The notes: generated by a model from the letters alone, not told the origin. A stretch of DNA of 64,000 nucleotides from Mycobacterium sp. JS623 (GCF_000328565.1 NC_019966.1:930001-994000); one strand, 5' to 3'; shown: positions 8,197 through 17,502, counted from the first letter of the stretch. Numbers and translations: made by a program.

Positions 8197-9564
8197 ATGG
8201 ATGAGTCCGGCTCACTGCGAGAGGATCGCAGAGTCGAACATGCAACCCTCGCCATAGTCGCGGTCTGCCTGTTGTTGTTCGTGGATGTTCCTCTGCCACT
8301 AATCGGTAATTCGAGTCGATTGGTCGCGGTGTTGATCATCCCCTTACTGCTTTTAGGGCGCGGCGGCGTTCGGACCCCTTTTTGTGCCGCAATGTATTTG
8401 CTTCTTCCCCTCTACATCCTATTTCCAATATTCTTCTTGCCAAATATCGACACATTTGAGCCGTGGAAGCGATTGGCCCTCGAGCTGGTATCCCTCGCTG
8501 GAATGGTGTTGCTTGCCCGTGCCCTCGCCAGCGATGAACAGCGCCTCAAATTGACTGACATGCTGGTGATATTCGCGCTTGCAAGTTCGGCAGTCGCGGC
8601 CCTCCAACGGTTTGGCATCCTGGGACCTGTGGGGCGCGACCGGTGGGGCTATTCCACGACGGCCTCGGGCGACCTCCGCGGTGCTGGTTTTCTGGCCGAC
8701 CCCAATTTCTTGGCTATTCTGCTGGCAAGCGTTGTTCCGTTGATTGTGAGTTGGCGATTCGCGCGGCTACGTGGGCCAGCTCTCGTGGTTCTTGCGTTGG
8801 GCCTCTATGCCACCAATTCGCGTGCAGGGATTCTTCTTGCGGTTGTGGCCCTGGCAGTTTCGGTAATGATGCGTCCGTCGACGAGAAGTGCGGGCCCCAT
8901 GACCAGAGGACGCAAGACCGTAATCTTGGTAGCGGTCTGCTTGGTCGCGCTGTTTGCATTCAACGTTGGCGGCCAACGCGATCGGGCAGTCCAAGCATTT
9001 CTCATCGGAGCTGGCATCCAAAATAGTGTGCGGACCGGACATGCGGTCGATGCTTTTGTTGCAAGAGAACGTCGTCAATTGCTCGAGTCTTGGATCAACC
9101 TCGGTATGAAGCATTTTCCAGTTGGCGTTGGAACATTCGAACAAACTGAGGTTGCAAAGGCGGCACACAATACCTTCGCGACATTATTCGGTCAGGGCGG
9201 TATCGTTGGGCTGGCTATTGCCCTAACCATCCTGGCGTGTCTCGCGTGCTTTTTCCGCCGCAGATCGGAGCCATACGCGATAATGGGCGCGGTGATCGTC
9301 TTGGGCGGTCTAACTCTCAGCTACCCCGGCATGGTTTTTTTGGTTCTCCCAATGGGGTTGGCGGACGGCATATTGGCGGGTCGGCTCGGCACTCGTCTAC
9401 GACCAGGATCAGAGTCGCCACCTTCTCACCCCCGACGAGGCGGTTTGCCGGCGGCGAAACAAGTTGCAGACGCCCACAATGGTGCGGACCTGCAGGTTCC
9501 GCTCAAGATGGCAGGGTTTCACATGGTGGCCTGGAGGCAACAGCGCACTCCCCGACCGAGTTGA
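8197..9564 (+). CDS. Wzy-like polysaccharide polymerase / O-antigen ligase family membrane protein
   Basis: The 455-residue protein is a polytopic membrane protein with roughly ten hydrophobic helices (for example TLAIVAVCLLLFVDVPLPLI, VLIIPLLLLG, ILLAVVALAVSVMM). It has the O-antigen ligase/polymerase (Wzy_C) pattern: short loops, then a large extracytoplasmic loop (about residues 265-325) with HFPVGVGTFEQ and AAHNTFATLFGQGG. It should polymerise lipid-linked repeat units on the outer face of the membrane or ligate the chain. The ATG at 8197 is preferred over TTG 8179 because GGGGG precedes it by about 5 bases. The last 70 residues are hydrophilic with no recognised domain. It is convergent with the flippase gene. 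Confidence 0.82.
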   Translation: MDESGSLREDRRVEHATLAIVAVCLLLFVDVPLPLIGNSSRLVAVLIIPLLLLGRGGVRTPFCAAMYLLLPLYILFPIFFLPNIDTFEPWKRLALELVSLAGMVLLARALASDEQRLKLTDMLVIFALASSAVAALQRFGILGPVGRDRWGYSTTASGDLRGAGFLADPNFLAILLASVVPLIVSWRFARLRGPALVVLALGLYATNSRAGILLAVVALAVSVMMRPSTRSAGPMTRGRKTVILVAVCLVALFAFNVGGQRDRAVQAFLIGAGIQNSVRTGHAVDAFVARERRQLLESWINLGMKHFPVGVGTFEQTEVAKAAHNTFATLFGQGGIVGLAIALTILACLACFFRRRSEPYAIMGAVIVLGGLTLSYPGMVFLVLPMGLADGILAGRLGTRLRPGSESPPSHPRRGGLPAAKQVADAHNGADLQVPLKMAGFHMVAWRQQRTPRPS

Positions 9565-9604
9565 AGAGGCCAAGCCACGAACCCAGACCACGCACGAGAG
9601 CGGA

Positions 9605-10852
9605 TCACAATTGCTCCGACTTGATTGGTTGAGATCGGCAGAAGCGCAGAACGTCGATACGTGCGGAGAAGCACGCGGCGGCAGATGAGACCAACCTGAT
9701 GATCGCGGCTGACAAAATGCCACCGCCGGAAGCTACGGCGATAGGAAGGACCACGACAGTCACCAACAGCCCGACGGACTGGTTAATCGCCGCAGACCGC
9801 AGGCGGCCAACCGCGACGAGACCTGTGTTGAACAGCCCCAGGGCGATGTCAAAGCCGGTGGCGGCCAGTAGTAAGCCGAGCACCAGCGAAGTCCCTCCGA
9901 ACTCCGGCCCGAAGACAGCTGCCAGTAATGGTCCTGCGAAATATGCGGAAATGGCCCCGCTGACCACAGCAATCGCGAGGACGGCCTGCGCGACCTTCGG
10001 AATTTCGTCCAAGTTTTGTGACTTTGCAGCTCGTGCCAGAAGAACCTGGCGCGGGCCACTCGCGAGCGCAGCCGGGGCTTGCGCGATACCTACGCAGACA
10101 GCGTATAAGCCCAGGTCTGCGGGCGATACGAAGGCTGCAAGAACGAGCTGATCCAAATACACATGAAGTAACCAAGCCATGTGCACAGGCCAAATAATCA
10201 GCGACGCCCGCAAGATTGGCCATACGTCACGAATGGCGGCAGCGTTTTCGGCAAACGGTCGACTCGCCAAAATGGGAATTGCCGTTGCCACACTCCAACT
10301 GAGTACGACGACCAATCCGAGGTTCTCGGTCGGATGTTCGACCAGAAGCAGCGTCAGCGGGGCCAAAAGACGGATGACGCCGCCGACGATTTGGGACAGA
10401 GTCAGCTTTCGGTAAGCGTGACGGCCCAACAGGACGCCCCTCCCGATCACGGTGCCGGTTGTCAGGGGAACGACCAATCCGGCAGCGACCGCGACGGGCC
10501 AAGAGAAGTGCCAGATGTGGCAATAAATCGCCACAAGCACGCCTGGAATGAGCGACACCACCACGGCGCCTGTGACCAGGGTGCGCTGGGCGCCGACAGG
10601 TATGTCACCTTTTGCAATATGGCGGGCCAAGATGTCCGATAGCGCGACAGCCAATATCGCCTCGCATACCGCCAGCGCAGCAACGATCGCGGCGAGATCA
10701 CCCCGCCCGCTGGCACCCAGCGTCCGCGCAAATACGATGTTTGCGACAAAGCCGCCAACCGGCCCGAGCATGGTGGCCAATCCGAGTTCAATGGCCGCCC
10801 TTACGTCCCTTGGCCGGGAGGGAGCGGGGCCAGAACGCCTATGGCTGGGCAT
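9605..10852 (-). CDS. Wzx-like polysaccharide flippase (MOP superfamily)
   Basis: The 415 residues are almost entirely hydrophobic helices, about 12 by eye, beginning after a basic N-terminus with AIELGLATMLGPVGGFVANIV and the early motif LGASGRGDLA typical of polysaccharide exporters. It should move the undecaprenyl-type lipid-linked repeat unit to the outer leaflet for the Wzy-like enzyme encoded next door. The gene lies 71 bases downstream of the phosphatase-fold gene on the same strand and ends 40 bases from the convergent wzy-like gene. Flippase assignment rests on topology and the N-terminal motif; no catalytic residues are expected. Confidence 0.8.
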   Translation of the reverse strand: MPSHRRSGPAPSRPRDVRAAIELGLATMLGPVGGFVANIVFARTLGASGRGDLAAIVAALAVCEAILAVALSDILARHIAKGDIPVGAQRTLVTGAVVVSLIPGVLVAIYCHIWHFSWPVAVAAGLVVPLTTGTVIGRGVLLGRHAYRKLTLSQIVGGVIRLLAPLTLLLVEHPTENLGLVVVLSWSVATAIPILASRPFAENAAAIRDVWPILRASLIIWPVHMAWLLHVYLDQLVLAAFVSPADLGLYAVCVGIAQAPAALASGPRQVLLARAAKSQNLDEIPKVAQAVLAIAVVSGAISAYFAGPLLAAVFGPEFGGTSLVLGLLLAATGFDIALGLFNTGLVAVGRLRSAAINQSVGLLVTVVVLPIAVASGGGILSAAIIRLVSSAAACFSARIDVLRFCRSQPIKSEQL

Positions 10853-10923
10853 TGCGGCAAGGTCCCTCCGGCTCGTCCCAAGATGCGACCTGGCTCATAC
10901 GAGCCGGGGCGTCGGGCACTCCG

Positions 10924-12462
10924 CTACCTGCGCACTTCTCGCTTGACCGGTTCTTCGACGCCGCCTCCTAATGCAGTGACCGCTACGTCGGTTCCGATAG
11001 CCGCCGGATCGAGTATTTTCGGATCTGGAGGGTGCATATAGCTCGGAACGGGGAGACCAAAATAATCCAGTAGGGTCGGCGCAATGTCGAGCGTCGAAAT
11101 CGGGGCGCGGTGATTTCCTTCTGCCTTTCGCACGCCGGGGTTGTAGACCAGCAATAACCCATGCGGAGTGTGCCGCGCAGAGCAGTCGATATTATCCTGG
11201 TGTTCGTGGAAGCCCCAGCCGAGCCATTCAAATGGCACGGGCGCGCCGGCGAACTCGGCTGCACGTTGTCCAACGTATCGTTCAAAATACACAAATAAGT
11301 GGAAAGTCTCGCTTGAACGGTCGTAGCTCAGCGGTGGAACCTCGCGGTTCGCTGACACCATGTTTTTGCCGTCACACGAGATGCTACGGAGCCGCTCTTC
11401 AAATGCGTCCGCCATGCGTGGGTCAACGGTCACACTCACACAAGGAGCCATCGTGTAACGCTCAGTCCAGTGCGATCGCGACAGCCCCATTCTGGTCATG
11501 AACTGCTCGAGATCAACGATAGTCACGAAACCGCTCGTCGCTTCAGATTTGTGTGCGGCTTGCCCCATGCTTCCACACACCAGCAGCATGTAGTCGTTCC
11601 TTTTCGCGAACTTCACGAGGCGTCCAAGCATTAGGTCGAGGCAATCCATCGCATACGTGATCTCGTGCTTATACAGTCGACGCCAATCGTCGGGCATTAC
11701 CGTTCCGCCCGGATCGTCCGGGTATGCTGCCGCCCAGTATCGGTGCATGGCCGCCGCAACGTGATTTGTATAGAGAGTCGCAAAATCTGGTCGGGTGCGG
11801 TGCATTAGGTGTAGGAAGACATCGAGCGATATCAGGGGCTGAATGGATCGTCTGCGACAGCGAAGGTGTCGATGAAACGATTCCGCCAAGAGCTCTTTGA
11901 GCGTCGCTTGTACGGAGGTTCGTGACAGGCCATGAGTCGTGTAGTACCTGAGAAATTTGCCGGCAGATCTCAGCGGCAACGCTGTGTCGACATTTCGAGC
12001 TGATTTTCTGGTCATGAGCAGATTGAATTGCTGGAATGCGACCAGGTCCGGTGGGTGCGCGAATGATTCGTGGGCAAAGAAGTCTGGGACGTAAAACGCA
12101 TAATCGTCCACATCGTCGGGAACGCTGGAGCTGTGGAGTGAGCCCATTACGCCGACCTTGACTCCCTGTGAAGACAGCAAGCGCCAGATCGGTGGGTAGT
12201 GCTGCTCGGCGACGTCGAGCGATTGCCCGAGATGCAAGATCTGATGTTCCTCGTCGATTACCCCGCGGTGTAGCGTCGGCCAGCTGATCCACGGGTCCAA
12301 TTCCACCTGATCCTCACAGACCGTGGACAGCTGCTTTGACGTAGCCAGTAATTCTGCGAGGTGACTTCGTGGACGCTCTGCAACGTAATCGTCAAGGATT
12401 CTGAACGGTATTTCATTTACTTCGAACAAGATCATCTTGTGCTTGCTAGCCACATCATCCAC
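10924..12462 (-). CDS. Alkaline-phosphatase-superfamily protein with altered metal site
   Basis: The 512-residue protein has the fold signatures of type I phosphodiesterase / nucleotide pyrophosphatase relatives: an N-terminal strand MILFEVNEIPFRIL, PWISWPTLHRG at the nucleophile position, RPDFATLYTNH, and a C-terminal ARHTPHGLLLVYNPG followed by STLDIAPTLLDYFGLPVP. Several usual ligands are missing: the first Asp is in EVNE, the D-x3-H pair reads A-x3-H, and the S-D-H-G turn reads GSMG. There is no signal peptide or membrane segment, so it acts in the cytoplasm. It may be a non-classical or non-enzymatic member linked to the polysaccharide. Function is unknown. Confidence 0.7.
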   Translation of the reverse strand: MDDVASKHKMILFEVNEIPFRILDDYVAERPRSHLAELLATSKQLSTVCEDQVELDPWISWPTLHRGVIDEEHQILHLGQSLDVAEQHYPPIWRLLSSQGVKVGVMGSLHSSSVPDDVDDYAFYVPDFFAHESFAHPPDLVAFQQFNLLMTRKSARNVDTALPLRSAGKFLRYYTTHGLSRTSVQATLKELLAESFHRHLRCRRRSIQPLISLDVFLHLMHRTRPDFATLYTNHVAAAMHRYWAAAYPDDPGGTVMPDDWRRLYKHEITYAMDCLDLMLGRLVKFAKRNDYMLLVCGSMGQAAHKSEATSGFVTIVDLEQFMTRMGLSRSHWTERYTMAPCVSVTVDPRMADAFEERLRSISCDGKNMVSANREVPPLSYDRSSETFHLFVYFERYVGQRAAEFAGAPVPFEWLGWGFHEHQDNIDCSARHTPHGLLLVYNPGVRKAEGNHRAPISTLDIAPTLLDYFGLPVPSYMHPPDPKILDPAAIGTDVAVTALGGGVEEPVKREVRR

Positions 12463-12474
12463 CCTGTCCGCTAT

Positions 12475-12499
12475 GGCATACGCGAAATAGCGGTATGCC
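12475..12499. promoter_or_regulatory. Inverted repeat upstream of the phosphatase-fold gene
   Basis: GGCATAC (12475-12481) and GTATGCC (12493-12499) are perfect 7-base arms around an 11-base spacer, 13 bases upstream of the minus-strand start at 12462 and inside the 212-base divergent region. This could be an operator or a hairpin in the leader. No regulator gene is adjacent. Confidence 0.35.
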
Positions 12500-12674
12500 C
12501 CCCATCGTGCTACGAAAAGAGTAGCTCACCATGCCTATCCGTGTCCCGTGACCAGGCGCATTATTTCGACGGGGGCGTTGCCAAAATCCGTGCCCGGCGT
12601 AGATTGTCTACCTTTGACCAGCGCGTTCACAGTTTCTCCGGGTCCGTTGCTGGCCGCTGGCGTACGGTGTTGGC

Positions 12675-13670
12675 GTGCTGCGTTATGACATCGTCGGCTG
12701 TGGAGAGGTGGTGGCGCAGCAGCATGCCCCGGTTCTCAACCGCCTTCGGATCGAAGGGCTCGTCACCATCCGCGCGTGCATCGACACCGCGCCCGACAGA
12801 GCCGCGCGGGTGGCGAAGCGCCTCCGCGCGACTGCTGCCGCCAGTATCAGCCAAGCCGGGGTCTCGGGCGCTGACGTGGCGTTAATCGCCACCCCGCCCG
12901 AGTTCCACGCGGAGCTCGCCCTGCCCTACCTGTCGGCCGGGCGAAGCGTTCTCATTGAGAAGCCGTTCGCCCCGACACTCGCAGACGCCGAGAAGCTGCT
13001 CGACGCCGCGCGCGCGGGCAACGCTCGTGTGCTCGTTGGGCACGTGAGGCGCCTCTACCCGGCGATCCAGGTGGCTCGTGAGATTGTGCGCTCGGGCGTT
13101 CTCGGCAACATTCGCGCCGCAGAGGCGCGCGAGGGCGCTCGGTGGGAGTGGCCCGCTGCGTCTTCGTACGTGGTCAGGAGCCCATTAGGTGGCGTGCTAT
13201 ACGACACGGGCGCGCACGTGCTGGACACGCTGCTGTTTCTGCTCGACCTCGACGATCCTGGAGCGGCGCCTGGCACAGCCGTCGAATCGGTCGTGCGCGA
13301 TCGGGACACCGAGCCGTCGCACAATTTCCGCGCGCGCTTCCGACTGTGCCGAGAGGGAAGTGAGCTTCCCGTCGACTTCCGCGTGAGTCGCACAGAGGCG
13401 CTGCCTCGGAGCGTGATGCTGCACGGCGAGCACGCATCGCTCGTTGTCGGCGGCGGGTTTGCGCAGCAGCCAACGACCGTCGCTGGCAAGCGCGCCATGC
13501 GCGTCGACCTGCCGCTCGCCGTGCCACGCCCCGCCGACGCGGCCGGTTGCTTTCGCTTGGAGCACGAAGCGCTGGCGAATCCCTCTGGTCACCAAGATGT
13601 CGTCGCCCTGCTCGAGGGATCGCGGTTTGTCACACTCACTCAGCTGCTCGATACCCTGGCCTGCGCGTGA
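12675..13670 (+). CDS. Gfo/Idh/MocA-family NAD(P)-dependent oxidoreductase
   Basis: The 331-residue protein opens with the dinucleotide fold YDIVGCGEVVAQQHAPVL, has ALIATPPEFHAELALPYL and the family signature EKPFAPT, followed by the second-domain VLVGHVRRLYPAI and the active-site region LYDTGAHVLDTLLF. Such enzymes oxidise or reduce nucleotide sugars, and here it probably helps make a modified sugar. Translation starts at GTG 12675. Its TGA overlaps a GTG of the next gene (GTGA at 13667-13670), so the two are probably coupled. The DNA is rich in CGCG compared with the flippase and phosphatase-fold genes. Confidence 0.85.
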   Translation: MLRYDIVGCGEVVAQQHAPVLNRLRIEGLVTIRACIDTAPDRAARVAKRLRATAAASISQAGVSGADVALIATPPEFHAELALPYLSAGRSVLIEKPFAPTLADAEKLLDAARAGNARVLVGHVRRLYPAIQVAREIVRSGVLGNIRAAEAREGARWEWPAASSYVVRSPLGGVLYDTGAHVLDTLLFLLDLDDPGAAPGTAVESVVRDRDTEPSHNFRARFRLCREGSELPVDFRVSRTEALPRSVMLHGEHASLVVGGGFAQQPTTVAGKRAMRVDLPLAVPRPADAAGCFRLEHEALANPSGHQDVVALLEGSRFVTLTQLLDTLACA

Positions 13671-14788
13671 CACCGCTCATGTCACCGCCAACGGTCGTGC
13701 TCTTCGGGGCGACAAGCTACCTCGGACAATATGTGCTCGACGATCTGCTCGCGCGTAGCTACCGAGTTCTGGCCGTGACGCGCAATCCAGCTGTGAGCGA
13801 GATCCTGCTTCACCCGTGGAAGGACCGGATCACGGTCATTGCGCCGGATCAGCTGGCTGCCGCCGGTCAGGCGGAGGCTGTCTTGAACCTGGCCTACATC
13901 AAGGTAGAGAAGCCCCATCGGCTCTTCCGGCAAAACGCGCTGCTCATGCAACGCATCCACGACGCTGCGGCGCAGCTTGGCGCCGCCCGTCTGGTTCACG
14001 TAAGCACGCAGGCGGTCTTCGGCTACGAGTTCAGCGAGCGACCGCGGCCTGTGCGTGCAGTTCGGCGCGCCGGCGACGCCTACGTCGAGTCCAAGGTCGA
14101 TGCGGAGCTGCTGCTCGAGGAGCTGCAGTCTCGCGCGCGATATCGGCTCGACATCGTCCGGCTTGGGAACATCGTCGGTGAAGGGGCGCCCGGGTGGACG
14201 GCCAATCTCGCGCAGCGACTCCTCGACGGACGACCAGTCGGCGTAGCGGGGCGAGACGGGTACTCAAACGCCGCGTTCGCGCAGAACATCGCGTCCTACC
14301 TGGGCCACTTGGTGGCCGCGCCGGTGTCCTCAGGACAGGAAATCGGCCGATACCATCACTTCGCGGACCTGAGCGCGCTGCGCTGGTCGACACTCATCGC
14401 ACGCTTTGCCGAGGCGATCGGGGTCATGCCGGTACTGGCGGCCCCGACGGCTGCGCCTACGCGCGCGACTGCCCGTCCCGCAATCGCCGGAACCCTCAAG
14501 ATGCTCTACGGCGGGCCGATCGGGCGCCTAGTACGGCGATCGCTGGCGCGAGTTGAGGTAGACGAGGCGATCGACGCGGCTATATTCGCAACCAAGACAG
14601 CGCTCGGCGCGGACGTCTCGGTAGATCCGTTTGAGGTGCCCGAGGACCGCGACCTGCTCGCCATTCTGTCGAGTGAGCACGAGTTCCGCAGTCATGTGGT
14701 GTCGGATTGGTCGCGGCCGGTCGCGGATGGCGAGGCGCTCGCCCGGATGGAACGGTGGGTGTCCGAGGCGGGATTCGCGATCAGATAA
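13667..14788 (+). CDS. NAD-dependent epimerase/dehydratase-family protein (SDR)
   Basis: After a short leader the protein reads VVLFGATSYLGQYVLDDLLA, the extended-SDR nucleotide-binding motif (GATSYLGQ for G-x2-G-x2-G). VHVSTQAVFGYE is at the Ser position and YVESKVDAELLL gives the Y-x3-K catalytic pair. Extended SDRs of this type epimerise, dehydrate or reduce nucleotide sugars. GTG 13667 overlaps the previous stop; ATG 13679, 12 bases later, is the alternative start and leaves the Rossmann motif nearer the N-terminus. Together with the oxidoreductase it forms a two-gene sugar-modification unit. The sugar product is not predictable. Confidence 0.82.
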   Translation: MTPLMSPPTVVLFGATSYLGQYVLDDLLARSYRVLAVTRNPAVSEILLHPWKDRITVIAPDQLAAAGQAEAVLNLAYIKVEKPHRLFRQNALLMQRIHDAAAQLGAARLVHVSTQAVFGYEFSERPRPVRAVRRAGDAYVESKVDAELLLEELQSRARYRLDIVRLGNIVGEGAPGWTANLAQRLLDGRPVGVAGRDGYSNAAFAQNIASYLGHLVAAPVSSGQEIGRYHHFADLSALRWSTLIARFAEAIGVMPVLAAPTAAPTRATARPAIAGTLKMLYGGPIGRLVRRSLARVEVDEAIDAAIFATKTALGADVSVDPFEVPEDRDLLAILSSEHEFRSHVVSDWSRPVADGEALARMERWVSEAGFAIR

Positions 14789-14819
14789 CCACCTCTGGCC
14801 AGCCCAGCTTTGGTTTGCG

Positions 14820-15722
14820 CTATTCCACGCTCCGCCCGGTGAGGGCACGCAACCGCCCCTTGAGTTCCTCGGGAAAGCGGTCGTACATTTCGTATGCCGG
14901 CGCCGTGAGCCGCCTGTACGGGAGTTCGCGGCGTGCGCGTCGAACAGCTGCGACAACACGTTCGTCCCCGTGCGGCCCGACAAATTTCTCCAACCAGGCG
15001 AGGTAGGCGCCGCGCAGACGTAGGTGGTCGGTCCGGCTGGTTCGCCCAACGCACGAGGTGTCGTGCTGTCGGTAGCGGTACGAGCATCGCGAAGAGATGT
15101 AGATGGGATAGCGCAAGAAGATCTTCGCGAGGAAAGCCTGGTCCTCGAACAGTCCGCGGAAGGGCACTTCGAACCCGCCGACCGCGTCGAAAGCGCTACG
15201 CCTGACCACCCCAGTCACCCCTGCCCCGCTGGCAGGACCCAGCGGGTGCAGGGCCAATAACGCCTCCGGGGGTTCGAGGCGCCGGTCGGCCATCCCACCT
15301 GTCAGCACGTCGCGGTCCGCTTTGGTTGATCCCGGCGCCCAGCTGTACCAGTACTGTATAGCGCCTACGACCATTGCCACGTCCGGCATGTTGTCCAGCA
15401 GGTCGACTTGTTCGGACAGCTTATCCGGCATCCAGACGTCATCCGCGTCGAGAAAGGCAATGCAGGGCGCGGTGGCGTGAGCGACGCCGAGGTTGCGCGA
15501 CGCGCTCATCCCGCAGTTTTCGTGGCCAGGATGGTCGACATAGCGGATCTTGTCGTCGCTCGCCGCTAGCTCGCGAGCTATCAGTGTGCTCCGATCTGTT
15601 GAGCCGTCGTCGACGAGGATCAGCTCAAAGTCCCCCAGCCGCTGGTCGCGAACGCTCTGTACCGCTTCTTCGAGAAAGCGCTCTTCATTCAGGAAGATCA
15701 GCACGACAGAGACGCGCGGCAT
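14820..15722 (-). CDS. Glycosyltransferase, GT2 family (GT-A fold)
   Basis: The 300-residue protein starts VSVVLIFLNEERFLEEAV and has LILVDDGSTDRS, SASRNLGVAHA and the metal-binding DADDVW of GT2 enzymes. The later EVPFRGLFEDQAFLAKIFL holds the acceptor-side ED. It uses a nucleotide-diphospho sugar and should act on the lipid-linked intermediate in the cytoplasm. It lies 11 bases downstream of the tyrosine-kinase gene on the minus strand and is probably co-transcribed with it, linking regulation of chain length to synthesis. It is convergent with the epimerase gene (31-base gap). Confidence 0.88.
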   Translation of the reverse strand: MPRVSVVLIFLNEERFLEEAVQSVRDQRLGDFELILVDDGSTDRSTLIARELAASDDKIRYVDHPGHENCGMSASRNLGVAHATAPCIAFLDADDVWMPDKLSEQVDLLDNMPDVAMVVGAIQYWYSWAPGSTKADRDVLTGGMADRRLEPPEALLALHPLGPASGAGVTGVVRRSAFDAVGGFEVPFRGLFEDQAFLAKIFLRYPIYISSRCSYRYRQHDTSCVGRTSRTDHLRLRGAYLAWLEKFVGPHGDERVVAAVRRARRELPYRRLTAPAYEMYDRFPEELKGRLRALTGRSVE

Positions 15723-15733
15723 TGCACCAATAC

Positions 15734-17176
15734 CTAGCTAGTCGCGCCCGAAATGCGGTTTGAGGGCCCAACCTCGCGGCGATGCCGTTTCCCGTTCTTC
15801 GGGCGCGAGAGAATAGCCGGCGAATTGTCGACACCGCCGTAGTAACTGTAGTTGTACGACGAATTTCCGCGTGCGGGGGTCATCGTAAATACCGCGCCGA
15901 GGATTCGCGCTCCGACGTTTCTGAGGTTTCCAACAGCGTGTGCGAGCTGCTCGCGCTTGGTCTTACCGAATCGACAGATCAGAAGCACGCCGTCGGCAGC
16001 GGCCGCCAAAACCGCCGCATCCGTGACCGCCAGCAGCGGAGACGAATCCACGATGACATAGTCGAAGTCCGCGCGCAGTTCGCTGAGTACCTTCTTGGCT
16101 GCCAGTGACCCGAGTAGTTCGCTGGGGTTGGGCGGGATTTCCCCCGAGGTCAGTACGCTCAGTCCAGGGAATGTCGTCTTCTGCACTACCTCATGAATCG
16201 TCGCTCGGCCAGCCAGCACCGTGCTGAAGCCGACATTCCCGATCAGACCGAGGTACTCGGCCAATGTAGGGCGTCGCATATCACCATCGACTAGCACCAC
16301 ACTGTTATCACCTTCGGCCAACGCCAGCGCGATGTTTATCGCAGTAGTGCTCTTACCTTCGCTTGGCAGCGAACCGGTGATTAAGAGGATGCGCGGCGGG
16401 TCATCGACCTCGAGAAACTGCAAGTTGGTCCGGAGCTCGCGAAATGCTTCAGCTATTGCCGAGCGATCGCTATTGAACGATATCGCGGGATCCTTCTTGC
16501 GGTCTCTGTCGAGTGGAATGCTGGCGACGAGTCCGACACCCGTAGTCTCTTCGAGACTTTGTCTGTCCTTGAGGGTGTTGTCAAATCGATCACGGAGAAC
16601 GGCAAGACCAATTCCCAACAGCACACCCAGTGCGAGGGCGATTAAAATGTTGCGAGTCGTTTTTGGGACTACCGGGCTGGCGGGAAGCGACGCGTGTTGC
16701 TCGACGACAACACGTGCATCGGGCTTCTCACTTCCAGCCGGAGTCTCCAACTCGCTCACCATTACGACAAACTCGTCCGACAGTGCGTTCGCGATGTCGC
16801 GTGCCCGGACACGTGATGGGTCAAGGACCGACACGTCAATCAGGACGGTATCGGGCGCCGAGGTGGCCTTGACTTTTGCCCGTAGGCTGTCCGCGCTCAT
16901 ATCGAGCTGCAGCTTGTCGACAGTTCGCTGAGCCAGCGTCTCGCCCATAAGTAGCTTGGTGTAGGAGAGTACGCGCTGTTGGGAAAAAAGAGTGCCCTGA
17001 TACGCCTCGCTTGCGGACGCGCCGGACGTGGTCGACACAAAGAGCCTGGTCGAGCCTTCGTAGAGCGGGGTCGTTAGCGCATTGAGCGCGACGGCTCCCC
17101 CGACGGCGACGGCCGTAGTGGCGCAGATGATGAGCCAACGCGAACGCAACAGTCGCAGGAATTCGTGAATATTCAA
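15734..17176 (-). CDS. Wzz/BY-kinase fusion: polysaccharide chain-length regulator and tyrosine autokinase
   Basis: This is a Wzc-like protein of 480 residues. The N-terminal Wzz domain has a membrane helix at about 14-32 and a second at 177-194. The cytoplasmic kinase domain has Walker A GSLPSEGKST (268-277), Walker A' VVLVDGDMRRP (293-303) and Walker B YVIVDSSP (373-380). A tyrosine cluster (Tyr441, 443, 445, 446) follows near the C-terminus, the expected autophosphorylation site. Such proteins control polymerisation and export by cycling phosphorylation, and the LMW phosphatase at 7384-7896 is the likely partner. It precedes a GT2 gene by 11 bases. The architecture is clear. Confidence 0.92.
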   Translation of the reverse strand: MNIHEFLRLLRSRWLIICATTAVAVGGAVALNALTTPLYEGSTRLFVSTTSGASASEAYQGTLFSQQRVLSYTKLLMGETLAQRTVDKLQLDMSADSLRAKVKATSAPDTVLIDVSVLDPSRVRARDIANALSDEFVVMVSELETPAGSEKPDARVVVEQHASLPASPVVPKTTRNILIALALGVLLGIGLAVLRDRFDNTLKDRQSLEETTGVGLVASIPLDRDRKKDPAISFNSDRSAIAEAFRELRTNLQFLEVDDPPRILLITGSLPSEGKSTTAINIALALAEGDNSVVLVDGDMRRPTLAEYLGLIGNVGFSTVLAGRATIHEVVQKTTFPGLSVLTSGEIPPNPSELLGSLAAKKVLSELRADFDYVIVDSSPLLAVTDAAVLAAAADGVLLICRFGKTKREQLAHAVGNLRNVGARILGAVFTMTPARGNSSYNYSYYGGVDNSPAILSRPKNGKRHRREVGPSNRISGATS

Positions 17177-17502
17177 TGCGGCCCCCTCGTCGCTGACTTG
17201 CCCGCCCCTGCCGCTGCGTCACCCGAAGCTGCGGTTTGCTGGAGTATACAGTTCTTGCTTTCAGTAGGGCCTCGAAACGGCTAGCGGCAGCGAACGCAGC
17301 GACCCGACGCGAAGCATAGTTGCGGCGTTGACTCGCGCATTGCCGCAACTTGCGCTGCAAGACGGGAGTTAGAGGTCGTCCATGATGGTGCGGGTTCAGC
17401 GCTTGTCTTGATACCGACCTTGCGTTAAATCCGCGGAGGGTTTGCTTGCGCGCTGCCAGTTGGGCGACGCGTGCCGTATACCTGAGCGGAGTGATTGTCA
17501 AC
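17177..17502 (-). other. 326-base upstream region of the kinase gene
   Basis: There is no supported gene in this gap between the DUF4012 gene and the kinase gene, both on the minus strand. It must contain the kinase promoter. It also holds a perfect inverted repeat at 17318-17350. Open frames crossing it are antisense or out-of-frame shadows. Confidence 0.45.
17318..17350. repeat. Perfect 9-base inverted repeat upstream of the kinase gene
   Basis: AGTTGCGGC (17318-17326) and GCCGCAACT (17342-17350) flank a 15-base loop, about 140 bases upstream of the kinase start. It could be a protein-binding site or a transcript hairpin; there is no T-tract on either side to suggest a terminator. Confidence 0.4.

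Noticed and set aside
7911..8204. 97-codon frame with a signal-peptide-like segment before the wzy-like gene
   Set aside because: It has no Shine-Dalgarno, starts inside the phosphatase leader, and overlaps the next gene start; the composition is what chance would give here.
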